Of a stretch of DNA of 28,356 bases, positions 1 through 7,999 are shown one piece after another; position 1 is the first letter of the stretch, and each line of letters starts with the position of its first letter. The notes beneath the pieces were generated by a model. That model saw nothing but the letters and a program-made list of their open reading frames with translations, was not told where the DNA came from and did no database searches. Made by a program: the position numbers and the translations under genes. Source of the DNA: RBG-16-57-9 sp964529745 (lineage in GTDB: Archaea > Thermoproteota > Bathyarchaeia > TCS64); contig CAZGZR010000030.1 of assembly GCA_964529745.1 (NCBI GenBank), positions 1 to 28,356 on the forward strand. The letters are read 5' to 3'.

Positions 1-394
1 CATCATGGCTGCCCACGGCATACCCTACATGGCCACCGTCAGCGTAGCCTACCCCAGGGACCTCCAGGAGAAGCTGAGGAAGGCCAAGGAGATCGAGGGC
101 TTCAAGTACATCCACGCCGTGATCCCATGCCCCACGGGCTGGAGGTTCGACCCAGCAAAGGCTGTGGAGGTCTCCCGCCTCGGCGTGGACACCTGGGCGT
201 GGCCCCTCTACGAGGTCGAGGAAGGCGTCCTCAGGATGAGCAGGAAGCCCGAGCAGAAGCCCGTCACCGAGTACCTGAAGGCGCAGGGCAGGTTCAGGAG
301 GCTCAGCGACGAGCAGATAGAGTACGTCCAGGCCACTGTGGACGAGCGGCGCATGAACCTCCTGGCCATGGAGGGGAAGAGGATTACTCTCTAA
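1..394 (+). CDS. porB: Pyruvate:ferredoxin oxidoreductase beta subunit, C-terminal part (5' truncated)
   Basis: The frame is open from base 2 with no start in the window, so this is the 3' end of a gene; about 130 residues are visible. They resemble the C-terminal part of the thiamine-diphosphate-binding beta subunit of 2-oxoacid:ferredoxin oxidoreductases: a 'PYMATVSVAYP' strand, a stretch of basic helix, 'VIPCPTGWRFDP', then 'TWAWPLYEVEEG' and a short C-terminal 'RFRRLSDEQI' helix. In the family this subunit binds TPP and Fe-S and, with the alpha, gamma and delta subunits, converts pyruvate plus CoA to acetyl-CoA, CO2 and reduced ferredoxin in the cytoplasm. The partner subunits would lie left of the window. 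Assignment to pyruvate rather than another 2-oxoacid is inferred from overall likeness. Stop is TAA, followed by an AT-rich spacer. Confidence 0.88.
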   Translation, partial: IMAAHGIPYMATVSVAYPRDLQEKLRKAKEIEGFKYIHAVIPCPTGWRFDPAKAVEVSRLGVDTWAWPLYEVEEGVLRMSRKPEQKPVTEYLKAQGRFRRLSDEQIEYVQATVDERRMNLLAMEGKRITL

Positions 395-638
395 TCTATG
401 CTCTTATACTCCACACACAACTGTCGAAGAAAATCCAGAAAACGCGGGTGAGTCCATATCTGGTGAGTATGGGTCTCCAAACTATCTTCCATAATTTAAT
501 CGGTTTACATGTGTGTTTAAGATATAATATGATAAAAAAAATAACTAAATATAAGAATTTAATTTAAATTAGATATAAATATTGTTAAATATTTTGATCG
601 CGAGACACTTCTCATCCCTCTGATGGAAGCGACTCGAA
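395..638. other. AT-rich spacer between porB and the MFS gene
   Basis: About 244 bases without a credible gene. The right half is strongly A+T-rich. It contains poly-A/T tracts and a TATA-like element near 573-580. Out-of-frame ORFs crossing it run into porB and are shadows. No RNA gene or repeat family was recognised. Confidence 0.6.
573..580 (+). promoter_or_regulatory. Putative TATA box for the MFS gene
   Basis: The octamer ATATAAAT lies about 60 bases before the ATG at 639. Archaeal initiation about 25-30 bases downstream would give a leader of roughly 35 bases. The whole region is AT-rich, so chance matches are likely. Confidence 0.4.
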
Positions 639-1850
639 ATGGATGAGGAATCGAGTCAAACTGAAGAGACGAGATCTGTTGGGTGGTTATTCATTCCCTC
701 CATAGTTATGAGCCGCTTAGCAACGACACCGCCTGGAATAATTAGGACGCTCCTCCTGATTGAGATCGGGCTCACCTTCAGGCTTCCTGTCGGAGTGATT
801 GGGCAGATAGGGACTGCAGGCTCAATCGCCGCATTCCTCTCGGCTCTGCTCATGGGCCTACTGAGCGTTAGGTTCAGACACAGATCCCTGCTCATGACCG
901 GTCTACTAATATTCAGCCTTTCGTTATTGGGCCGTGGCCTAGCCCCGAACTTCATCCTATTCCTGATGTTCGGAGTTCTAGGCGGGTTGGCAAGCCCCAT
1001 GATTACACCAATGACCAACACGCTCGTCGCCAAGCATCTGCCCTTGAAGAAACGGACTCGTATTTTCGGGCTGCTCGTTGCCGCAGGTTCGTTTTCTTAC
1101 GTCATCGGCTTCATAATAATCCGGTTCATCAGCGACGTTGGGGGGTGGCGGCTATCCTTCCTCGCCTATGCTCTTCCTTTTTCTCTCCTGGGTCTATTAT
1201 TTTCTTTTATAGGCCTCCCATCAGAGTCAGGGAGTTCGGAAACCTCTTCAAGCACAGGTAGTTTAATTGAGGGTTACAAAGGAGTTCTCTCAAGCAGATC
1301 GGCTGATGCCTGTCTGATGTGCAATGCCTTCGCAGGGGCAGTTTGGTCGGGCTTTACCCTTTATGGCGCCTCTTTCTACAGACAGCAATTCTTGGCTACC
1401 AAAGGAATGGTTACTTACATGATGATGGGTGCGGCCCTGGCTTATACTATTGGAGCTCTGATCAGCAGCAGGTTCGTGAACAGGTTTGGCAGAAAGCCCG
1501 TGACGCTCTTATCTGCCATAATTGGCGGGCTCTTCATACTCTTCACAACCATGGTGCCAAATCTATGGGTTTCACTGGCTCTGTCTCTGACGGGATATAT
1601 TTTTATGGGCTTGAGGTCGACTGCTGCAACCAGTTTAACGATCGAGCAGGTTCCCCAGTTCAGAGGAACCATGATGTCCATGAACTCTGCTTCGGCGAGC
1701 ATGAGCGGGGTCTTGGGCTCAAGTCTGGGAGGCCTGGCTCTTCTCATGTACGGTTATCAAGCCCTCGGGCCTTCTCTTGGAATGCTAGGTCTAGCCTCAG
1801 GCGTTATCATGTATCTCATCGTCGTTGATCCTACCCAAATACAAAGCTAG
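639..1850 (+). CDS. MFS transporter (DHA1-like)
   Basis: A 403-residue protein with about twelve hydrophobic segments, the usual size for a major facilitator. A motif-A-like loop follows TM2 ('GLLSVRFRHRS') and a clearer copy follows TM8 ('SRFVNRFGRKPVT'), the expected two-fold arrangement. A polar Ser/Thr-rich linker around residues 195-205 separates the two six-helix halves. It should be a proton-coupled exporter or importer in the cytoplasmic membrane; the substrate cannot be told. The start is the ATG at 639; no convincing Shine-Dalgarno is seen, only a weak GGAAG about ten bases upstream. The gene stands alone between AT-rich spacers. It uses more A/T-ending codons than the GC-rich genes on either side, which hints at a different origin or weaker expression. 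A second, unrelated MFS gene lies at 12003-13259. Confidence 0.88.
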   Translation: MDEESSQTEETRSVGWLFIPSIVMSRLATTPPGIIRTLLLIEIGLTFRLPVGVIGQIGTAGSIAAFLSALLMGLLSVRFRHRSLLMTGLLIFSLSLLGRGLAPNFILFLMFGVLGGLASPMITPMTNTLVAKHLPLKKRTRIFGLLVAAGSFSYVIGFIIIRFISDVGGWRLSFLAYALPFSLLGLLFSFIGLPSESGSSETSSSTGSLIEGYKGVLSSRSADACLMCNAFAGAVWSGFTLYGASFYRQQFLATKGMVTYMMMGAALAYTIGALISSRFVNRFGRKPVTLLSAIIGGLFILFTTMVPNLWVSLALSLTGYIFMGLRSTAATSLTIEQVPQFRGTMMSMNSASASMSGVLGSSLGGLALLMYGYQALGPSLGMLGLASGVIMYLIVVDPTQIQS

Positions 1851-1942
1851 GAATCCAACCATTCCCCAAAGCTTATTCAGGCGGTTTTTCTGTAATAGAA
1901 TTTCATTAATCAAAAAACGTATTTCTTCGATAACTTTTTTCA

Positions 1943-2019
1943 TCACATGACATTCACTAAATTGGGAGGGGCCTGGAAGGAGAAAGAATCACGTGAATTA
2001 TGTGAATACGCTCACATGA
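1943..2019. repeat. Three TCAC(A/G)TGA octamers upstream of the sulfotransferase promoter
   Basis: Octamers TCACATGA (1943-1950), TCACGTGA (1989-1996, perfect palindrome) and TCACATGA (2012-2019) lie 50-130 bases upstream of the TATA element at about 2070. The latter two form an imperfect larger inverted repeat (AATCACGTGA / TCACATGATT). The rest of the 1851-2095 spacer holds T-runs (for example around 1935-1940) that may end MFS transcription, and nothing gene-like. A regulatory role is inferred from position only. Confidence 0.4.
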
Positions 2020-2069
2020 TTTACCTTACACTGTACCGTCTGTCAGCATTATAGACGAGTAGGGCACCG

Positions 2070-2078
2070 TATATATAA
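2070..2078 (+). promoter_or_regulatory. TATA box of the sulfotransferase gene
   Basis: TATATATAA is centred about 22 bases before the ATG at 2096. That spacing predicts transcription starting at or within a few bases of the start codon, i.e. a leaderless transcript. No Shine-Dalgarno precedes the ATG, which agrees with this. Confidence 0.6.
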
Positions 2079-2095
2079 CCGGAATACCTCAGTCC

Positions 2096-2995
2096 ATGTA
2101 CCGCATGGCAAAGATGGCGAGCCTCCTGGAGAGGCTGTGGGAGAAGACCGTAAGGACTGGATGGTACAGGAAGGACCACGTCTCAGAGGAAAACTCGGTC
2201 ATCATAGGCGGATGCGCCAGAAGCGGGACCACCCTCATGCGCGTGATGCTAGACACCCACCCCAACATCTACTGCGGACCCGAGACGGGTCTACTCTACC
2301 TAAGAACCCTGACCCGAAGAAAGATCAGGAAGCTATCACAGAAACTGGACATCTCTGTGGAAGACATCGACGCCATGGTGCGGGGCACAGAGTCATACTT
2401 CCGGTTCGTGGAGACCCTATTCGACTACCTGGGTCAGAGGGCTGGGAAGCCTCGCTGGGGCGACAAGAGCCCCCAAAACGTCCTGCATCTGGACAGGATA
2501 CTCCACCACTTCCCCGACGCCAGGTTCATACACATGATAAGGGACGGGAGGGACACCGCCTGCAGCCTACGGACCTTCCCCAAGTACAGGCTGGTGGACG
2601 GCGAGAGGGTCGAGCTGGACACCGACAACCCCCTCGACCAGTGCATCAGGAGGTGGGTCCACGACGTGGAAGCGGGCATACGTTACCGTGGAGACCCCAG
2701 GTACATCGAGGTCAAGTACGAGGACCTCATAGAGAGAGACGAGGAGACGATGGCTCGCGTCCTCGATTTCCTCGGCGAGCCCTGGGACGAGCAGGTCACC
2801 AAGTACTACCAGATAGAGTCCCCAAGCAGGGACGAGGACAAGATGCCCCAGAACCCAGGGGCGACCAAGCCCATCTACCAGACAGCGCGTGGGAGATGGC
2901 GGAATGAGTTCACCGAGGATGATAAACGCGTATTCAAGGCCATAGGAGGGGAACTACTGGTCAAGCTCGGCTACGAGGAAGACAACGAATGGTAA
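2096..2995 (+). CDS. Sulfotransferase family protein
   Basis: A 299-residue protein with the two PAPS-binding signatures of the Sulfotransfer_3 type. The 5'-phosphosulfate loop is 'GCARSGTTLM' at residues 39-48, and the 3'-phosphate loop is 'FIHMIRDGRDTACSL' around 144-158. 'WGDKSPQN' at 121-128 is also typical of the family. The family moves a sulfuryl group from PAPS to hydroxyl or amino groups of glycans, lipids or small molecules. In an archaeon just upstream of a pilus locus, a cell-surface glycan or lipid head group is a reasonable but unproven acceptor. The protein is soluble, with no signal peptide. The ATG at 2096 fits a leaderless start; internal ATGs at codons 4 and 7 cannot be excluded. 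It appears monocistronic, with a 227-base spacer before the pilin. Confidence 0.85.
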   Translation: MYRMAKMASLLERLWEKTVRTGWYRKDHVSEENSVIIGGCARSGTTLMRVMLDTHPNIYCGPETGLLYLRTLTRRKIRKLSQKLDISVEDIDAMVRGTESYFRFVETLFDYLGQRAGKPRWGDKSPQNVLHLDRILHHFPDARFIHMIRDGRDTACSLRTFPKYRLVDGERVELDTDNPLDQCIRRWVHDVEAGIRYRGDPRYIEVKYEDLIERDEETMARVLDFLGEPWDEQVTKYYQIESPSRDEDKMPQNPGATKPIYQTARGRWRNEFTEDDKRVFKAIGGELLVKLGYEEDNEW

Positions 2996-3112
2996 AAGAA
3001 TCCAATATTATGATATATTTCGGTGAAAGTTAGCAAAAGAAGGTCAAAAAGTAACAAGAAATGGATCACTGATCCTTATCAATAAAATGATTATTAAAAC
3101 ATGATATCAACA

Positions 3113-3187
3113 ATATATAATGTAGGCACCATCTTTTTGTTACTTAAAATCGATACCAAATAGATATGCATAATCCCTTTATAAATA
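3113..3187 (+). promoter_or_regulatory. Promoter region of the pilus operon (two TATA-like elements)
   Basis: ATATATAA at 3113-3120 and TTTATAAATA at 3178-3187 both precede the pilin. The first would give a leader of about 80 bases that keeps the strong Shine-Dalgarno at 3206-3212. The second would start transcription around 3208-3212, inside or just past that site. Both lie upstream of the ATG at 3223, and the second falls inside the longer reading frame, which argues against a start at 3166. The rest of the 2996-3222 spacer is AT-rich and shows no gene. Confidence 0.45.
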
Positions 3188-3222
3188 GAAAGCTGCTCCA
3201 TGGTCAAGGAGGTAAAAATGAG

Positions 3223-3726
3223 ATGACCTTCGTGAGAGAGAGAAAAGCCATTAGCCCTGTGATTGCCACGGTCATCCTAGTTGCAGTCGCCATCACCGTC
3301 GCGGTGGGCGTCAGCTACTGGATGGGCGGCATAAGCAGCCAATACACGCAGTTCGAGAAGGTAGAGATACAGACAGGCTACGCAACGTACGACACCGGCA
3401 CCGACATCTGGACGGTTACCATGGCCATAAAGAACAGTGGTTCGGCCCAGGCAACCATAAACATGGTCTTCCTGAACGACGTCCCCTGTGGTGCGGCCAA
3501 CTATCACGTGACCTCGGCCAACGTCACCGCAACCGAGTGGGGTACAAGTATCCCATCAACCGGAACAGTACTCAAAGCTGGAGAGCAAGCGACAGTATAC
3601 GTTTACATATGTTACCCATGCAGCGGCGTAACGGAGCTTACGGGCCTCAGCTCGGGTACAACTATAAACGTTAAGCTGCACAGCGCTGGCGGAATGGACT
3701 ACATCAAGCTGATAAGACTACCTTAG
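3223..3726 (+). CDS. Archaeal type IV pilin with class III signal peptide
   Basis: A 167-residue secreted subunit. A short basic leader ends in 'RERK', followed by 'AISPVIATVILVAVAITVAV', the hallmark N-terminal helix of archaeal pilins (PF07790-type). The prepilin peptidase should cut between Lys8 and Ala9, leaving the hydrophobic helix to form the filament core. The remainder is a Thr/Ser/Gly-rich beta domain with a few cysteines and NxT sequons. I chose the ATG at 3223 because AAGGAGGT at 3205-3212 is ideally spaced (about ten bases); the frame stays open to 3166, but that would add 19 unneeded residues and span a TATA-like box. First gene of a + strand locus that continues with the assembly ATPase 45 bases downstream. 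Probably the major pilin, given its own strong ribosome binding site and the pyrimidine tract that follows. Confidence 0.88.
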   Translation: MTFVRERKAISPVIATVILVAVAITVAVGVSYWMGGISSQYTQFEKVEIQTGYATYDTGTDIWTVTMAIKNSGSAQATINMVFLNDVPCGAANYHVTSANVTATEWGTSIPSTGTVLKAGEQATVYVYICYPCSGVTELTGLSSGTTINVKLHSAGGMDYIKLIRLP

Positions 3727-3734
3727 CCGGCTAG

Positions 3735-3758
3735 TCTCCCCTTCTCTTCTTTTACTTT
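3735..3758 (+). terminator. Pyrimidine tract after the pilin, possible partial terminator
   Basis: A nearly uninterrupted C/T run lies between the pilin stop and the ATPase ribosome binding site. Archaeal RNA polymerase terminates at T-rich non-template tracts without a hairpin. Partial termination here would make more pilin message than machinery message. The T-content is mixed with C, so this is tentative. Confidence 0.3.
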
Positions 3759-3771
3759 AGGAGGATAGATC

Positions 3772-5775
3772 TTGGAGATACTGAACAGGTTCGTTAACAA
3801 CAGGAAGGCGGGCTCGGAAACCGAAGAGAAAGTCATTATCTCCAAGTTCAAACCCCATTTTGAAGTCGTACACGAGTACTGGGTAAACGAGCCATACGCC
3901 AACATAAAGATCGTCGCATCGGAGGAACTTGGCGAGGGCAACCACTACTACGTGAACGAGGTGGAACTCACAGAGGAACAGTTCAAAACGTATGAAACGA
4001 TTGTGAGGATTCTCAGTAAGGAGTTTAAGTCTCCCCAAGGCGAGCACATAGACCCACGTGACTACGTCTTCGAGCAGGCCGAGATAATCGCGGAGAAGTA
4101 CCACAGGAGCCTCGGCAAGTTCACCATGGAGGAGTGGGACCAGATCTTCTACTACGTCGTCAGGGATCTCATCGGCTATGGCCCCCTACAGGCCATCATG
4201 GAGGACCCCGAGATAGAGGACATAAGCTGCAACGGAGTCAACATGCCAATCTACGTTTGGCACAGACGCTTCGAGAGCATCCCCACGAACATCATGTTCA
4301 CCAGCCACCAGGCGCTCAACGACTTCATAGTCAAGCTCGCGCACAAGAGCGCCAAGCATATCAGCAGCGCGCAGCCGGTGCTTGACGCCATGCTGCCTGA
4401 GAAGCACAGGCTTGCCGCCACCTTCATGAAGGAGGTGTCCCTGAAGGGGAGCACGTTCTGTATAAGGAAGTTCAGGGCCGAGCCCTACAGCGTGGTGGAC
4501 CTCATCAAGATCGGGACCCTCAACGAGAGGATCGCCGCCTACTTCTGGTTCATCCTCGAATACAAGAAGAGCTTCATGATCGTGGGCGGAACCGGCGCGG
4601 GTAAGACAAGCATGCTCAACGCCCTCCTCAGCCTGATGAGCGAGAACGATAAGATCGTCACGGTTGAGGAGGTGCCGGAGCTCAGCCCACCTGTGGCCAA
4701 CTGGACGCAGCTGCACAGTAGGGAGAGCTTCAACTTCGGCGACGGTCCCAGCGGCAGCATAAGCCTCTTCGACCTCATCAAGGTGAGCCTGAGGTACAGG
4801 CCCGACTACGTCATAGTAGGCGAGGTCAGGGGAGAGGAGGCGTACGTGTTGTTCCAGGCGCTGGCCACGGGCCACGGCGGCCTCTGTACCATGCACGCAG
4901 ACAGCATAGACCGCGTCGTCAAGCGCCTCACCTCGCCGCCCATGAACGTCAGCGAGGTCTACATCCCGTTGATGAACGTGGCCATGTACATCCAGCGCGT
5001 CGAGCTGCCGAACCAGAAAGGTGGCTTAAGCTTCGGTAGAAGGGTGAGAACCGTCTCCGAGATCGCTGAGTTCGACAACTACATCGAGGTCTCCCGCTGG
5101 GACCCGAAGAAGGACGTGTTCAACACCTGGTTCAAGGACAGCTTCATACTTCAGCAGATATCGACCCAGAGCGGCATGTCGATGAAGGAGATCATCGAGG
5201 AGATAGACAGGCGGGAGAGATACATAGAGCAGATAGTCGAGAGCGGCGTCAGGAACCAGAGCGATGTTGCCGAGAAGATACTCTCCTACTACAACAGGCA
5301 GAGAGACCAGAAGACGAGCGGCGAAAAGGAGACTGAGGTAGAGGAGGCGCCTGTACTTAGGGAGGAGGAAGCCGGGGACATCATCGACATGCTGAAGGAC
5401 GCCTCATCGTCTATGCTCGAAGACATAGTGGCTCAGCCATCCACTGAGCAGGAGCCAGAGCCAACCAGGATCGAAAAGCAGATGGAGGTGTTGGAGCCAG
5501 AGCCTGAGTCGGAGCCCATGGAGCCTGAGGTATCTGATGAGGCTCCTGAGAATGAGCTAACAGAGCCAGAGGCCTCGAAGCAAGAAATCCTTGAGAAGGA
5601 GCTCGGGGACGAGCCTTCTACTCTTAGCGATCTGGTTAAAGATCAGGAGACCGAGCTGGACTTCGCCACCAAGGTTCTCTGGGAGCTTGCTCAGGACGCC
5701 AGCCAACTTGTTATCGACAAGAAACTGACCGATGACGCGCATGAAGCTGAAGCGGAGGAGGTGCAGCAGTCATAA
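3772..5775 (+). CDS. Type II/IV secretion ATPase (FlaI/TadA/GspE family) of the pilus, with long acidic C-terminal tail
   Basis: A 667-residue hexameric ATPase that should power pilin extraction from the membrane. After an N-terminal domain (to about residue 250) come a Walker A 'VGGTGAGKTS' at 271-280, an Asp-box region 'TVEEVPEL' near 300, a Walker B-like 'DYVIVGEVRGEEA' at 345-357, and a His-box 'GHGGLCTMHADS'. The core ends near residue 520, about where FlaI proteins normally stop. Roughly 140 extra residues follow, rich in Glu and Pro with repeated 'EPEPE'-like stretches, probably disordered except for a last predicted helix. Start is TTG at 3772, fixed by AGGAGG at 3759-3764, seven bases upstream. 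Followed by the platform protein. No FlaG/F/H genes are present, so pilus rather than archaellum is favoured. Confidence 0.92.
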   Translation: MEILNRFVNNRKAGSETEEKVIISKFKPHFEVVHEYWVNEPYANIKIVASEELGEGNHYYVNEVELTEEQFKTYETIVRILSKEFKSPQGEHIDPRDYVFEQAEIIAEKYHRSLGKFTMEEWDQIFYYVVRDLIGYGPLQAIMEDPEIEDISCNGVNMPIYVWHRRFESIPTNIMFTSHQALNDFIVKLAHKSAKHISSAQPVLDAMLPEKHRLAATFMKEVSLKGSTFCIRKFRAEPYSVVDLIKIGTLNERIAAYFWFILEYKKSFMIVGGTGAGKTSMLNALLSLMSENDKIVTVEEVPELSPPVANWTQLHSRESFNFGDGPSGSISLFDLIKVSLRYRPDYVIVGEVRGEEAYVLFQALATGHGGLCTMHADSIDRVVKRLTSPPMNVSEVYIPLMNVAMYIQRVELPNQKGGLSFGRRVRTVSEIAEFDNYIEVSRWDPKKDVFNTWFKDSFILQQISTQSGMSMKEIIEEIDRRERYIEQIVESGVRNQSDVAEKILSYYNRQRDQKTSGEKETEVEEAPVLREEEAGDIIDMLKDASSSMLEDIVAQPSTEQEPEPTRIEKQMEVLEPEPESEPMEPEVSDEAPENELTEPEASKQEILEKELGDEPSTLSDLVKDQETELDFATKVLWELAQDASQLVIDKKLTDDAHEAEAEEVQQS

Positions 5776-5795
5776 AAAACTTAAACTCCGTCGAG

Positions 5796-7556
5796 TTGAT
5801 AAGAGACTTCTGTTACGCGTACTTCGGCTGGTTCGGCAGAAGACTCTCCAAGACCTTCGATACTGTCGAACATGACCTAGAGTCGGCGTACATGAAGATC
5901 CACTCCGAGGTCTACTTCAGCATCGTGGGTTTCCTTTCGGTTGTCTCATGCATGGTGCCTCTTGCGTTTATCGCCTTCGCCGTCATGGGCTATCTGGATG
6001 GCGGCATCCCATTGGCTATCCAAAGGTTCATATTCGTGCCGATCGCGGCATTTCTCCCCATAGGCATAATTGTAATCGGTATGCTGCTGCCAAAGCTGTT
6101 CGCCAGCAGCAGGATGTCCAACCTCAAGATCGAGATCCCCTACGCGTCGATGTACATCAGCGTCATGGTGAGCGGCGGCCTCTCGCCCTACGAGAGCTTC
6201 CTGAGAATGCGGAACATGAGCCTGCTACCAAACATGCAGGACGAGGTCTCGCGAATAGAGACCATAGTCATGTCCACCGGTATCGACCCCGTCACCGCCA
6301 TGGAGCAGGCCGCCAAAGCCGTGGAGCTTAAGGACTACAACGAGCTTCTGCTGGGCTACGCCTCCAGCGTCAGGACCGGTGGAGACACGCTACACTACTT
6401 GTTCAACCAGACGCATGGGATGTTCAGGCGCCTCGCGACCACGGTTAAGGCTAAGGGAGAGTCGGCGGCCATGCTGATGGAAACTTACACCATCGTAGGA
6501 ATCTTAGGCGTACTCGGCATATTCCTCATATTCGTTGTCGGCCTCAGCCTCCCCACCGCGGGGGTGAGCATCTCTACGTACCAGTTCTTCCTCTTCAGCT
6601 TCGTAATCATGCCCTTCATATCGATCATCTTCCTCTATGCCGGAGACGCGTCCCAGTTCAACTACCCCATCTCCAACTGGAAGCCGTACTACGTGTTCGC
6701 GGCGATGATCCCCCTCGGGTTAGGCTTGGCGTCTCAGATGGTTTTACCAGTATTCAGCCCTGACTTCCTCTTATTCCCCCAGCTGTTCGACTTCGTTGTG
6801 TGGTTCAGGAAGCTCCTAAATTTCGCGGAGGGCACAGAGGCAGCCCTGGGTCTAACCTTGACGCTGATCATCGTTTCTATACCGGTATATGTATCGGATC
6901 ACCTGACAGCCGGACGTAGTTCAACCCTGATGGAGGGCATCACCCAGTTCATGAGAGACCTGGTGGAGGTGCGGAAGAGCGGGCTCAGCCCGGAGAAGAG
7001 CATCGATGCGCTAAGCGTCCGGGAATACAAGGGGTTCAGCAGGCATCTCAAGGACATAAGCACGAAGATAAACTGGGGCTACCCCCTCAGGCAGATATAC
7101 CAGGAGTTCTCTGAGAAGGTGAAGAACTGGATCGCATTGGTGAACATTTACCTGCTCATAGACACGATAGAGGTTGGCGGGGGGACTGAGCAGAGCATCG
7201 AGAGCTTGGCCGAGTTCAGCGAGTCCACGAAACAGCTTGAGGCGGAGAAGAGGGCCGTGCTCATGCCGCTGCTTATAGTGCCATACATTGGGGCGGCGCT
7301 GCTCACAGGCACAACCGTGCTTTTCTTGGGCTTCTTCACGGGCTCGAACATTGGAGTCAGTGTACCCCAGATTATGTTGCTCAAGACTCTCCTGACGCCT
7401 TTGTCGTTACACTCTTTCACTCTTGGGCTTGTGACGGGGAAGATAGTGTCGGGGAGGGTTTCCGCGGGCTTCAAGCACTCAATAATGCTCAGCCTCGTAT
7501 CCCTCTTGGGCGTATGGGCGGTTTCGAATCTTAACATCACAGGAGCGTTGATATAA
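5796..7556 (+). CDS. Pilus platform membrane protein with two T2SSF domains (FlaJ/TadC-like)
   Basis: A 586-residue polytopic protein with about nine hydrophobic segments. Two copies of the T2SSF cytoplasmic helical domain can be seen. One lies around residues 105-225, with 'VSGGLSPYESFLRMRN'. The second lies around 385-490, with 'VRKSGLSPEKSIDALS' and 'ETGG'-like 'EVGGGTEQSIESLAEF'. In the family this protein sits in the cytoplasmic membrane and couples the ATPase hexamer to pilin assembly. Many archaeal FlaJ/PilC proteins have this size and duplicated plan. The start is uncertain. TTG at 5796 is the first usual start codon but has no Shine-Dalgarno. An ATA at 5772, overlapping the upstream TAA stop, sits eight bases after a GGAGGTG at 5757-5763 and would add eight residues. 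Its stop overlaps the next ATG by one base (TAATG), indicating translational coupling. Confidence 0.9.
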   Translation: MIRDFCYAYFGWFGRRLSKTFDTVEHDLESAYMKIHSEVYFSIVGFLSVVSCMVPLAFIAFAVMGYLDGGIPLAIQRFIFVPIAAFLPIGIIVIGMLLPKLFASSRMSNLKIEIPYASMYISVMVSGGLSPYESFLRMRNMSLLPNMQDEVSRIETIVMSTGIDPVTAMEQAAKAVELKDYNELLLGYASSVRTGGDTLHYLFNQTHGMFRRLATTVKAKGESAAMLMETYTIVGILGVLGIFLIFVVGLSLPTAGVSISTYQFFLFSFVIMPFISIIFLYAGDASQFNYPISNWKPYYVFAAMIPLGLGLASQMVLPVFSPDFLLFPQLFDFVVWFRKLLNFAEGTEAALGLTLTLIIVSIPVYVSDHLTAGRSSTLMEGITQFMRDLVEVRKSGLSPEKSIDALSVREYKGFSRHLKDISTKINWGYPLRQIYQEFSEKVKNWIALVNIYLLIDTIEVGGGTEQSIESLAEFSESTKQLEAEKRAVLMPLLIVPYIGAALLTGTTVLFLGFFTGSNIGVSVPQIMLLKTLLTPLSLHSFTLGLVTGKIVSGRVSAGFKHSIMLSLVSLLGVWAVSNLNITGALI

Positions 7557-7999
7557 TGTCGGGTAAGTGTAGAGCCTTGTCGCCGGTCATCGCCACGGTG
7601 ATCCTCTCCGGCGTGGTACTGGCGGTAGGCGGAGCTATATGGTCTTACAGCTTGGGAGCAGCCACCGTGACCGCTGATGCCTACGTATCCGATACGATGG
7701 AGTTGTTGTACGAGCTGCAGGAGCGTTTCGACGTCGAACACATCGTCTATGATTCGACGAATAAAATGCTGAAGGTATGGGTATACAACTACGGGGAAGT
7801 CAACGTCACCGTAGACGTATACGTGACCCTTAACTCGACTGTAGTAGAGACATCAGAAAACCACTTGATACCAGCCTATAATACCACCAAGATTGAACTC
7901 GATTTCACCGCAAACCCTCTGCAGTCGCAGGACCAAGTAGCGGTTAAAGTGTATAGTAGGAGGCAGAACGTTGCGTATCAGACGTATTATGTACAGTAG
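7556..7999 (+). CDS. Type IV pilin-like protein (minor pilin)
   Basis: A 147-residue protein. A short leader 'MSGKCR' precedes 'ALSPVIATVILSGVVLAVGG', the class III signal and core helix of archaeal pilins; processing after Arg6 is expected. The exported part contains tyrosine-rich beta strands and several NxT/NxS sequons. It is smaller than the pilin at 3223 and sits after the platform gene with a one-base stop/start overlap, so it should be made at machinery level. That suggests a minor pilin, initiator or tip subunit, although the sequence cannot separate these roles. Start ATG at 7556. Its 3' end overlaps the next gene. Confidence 0.85.
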   Translation: MSGKCRALSPVIATVILSGVVLAVGGAIWSYSLGAATVTADAYVSDTMELLYELQERFDVEHIVYDSTNKMLKVWVYNYGEVNVTVDVYVTLNSTVVETSENHLIPAYNTTKIELDFTANPLQSQDQVAVKVYSRRQNVAYQTYYVQ

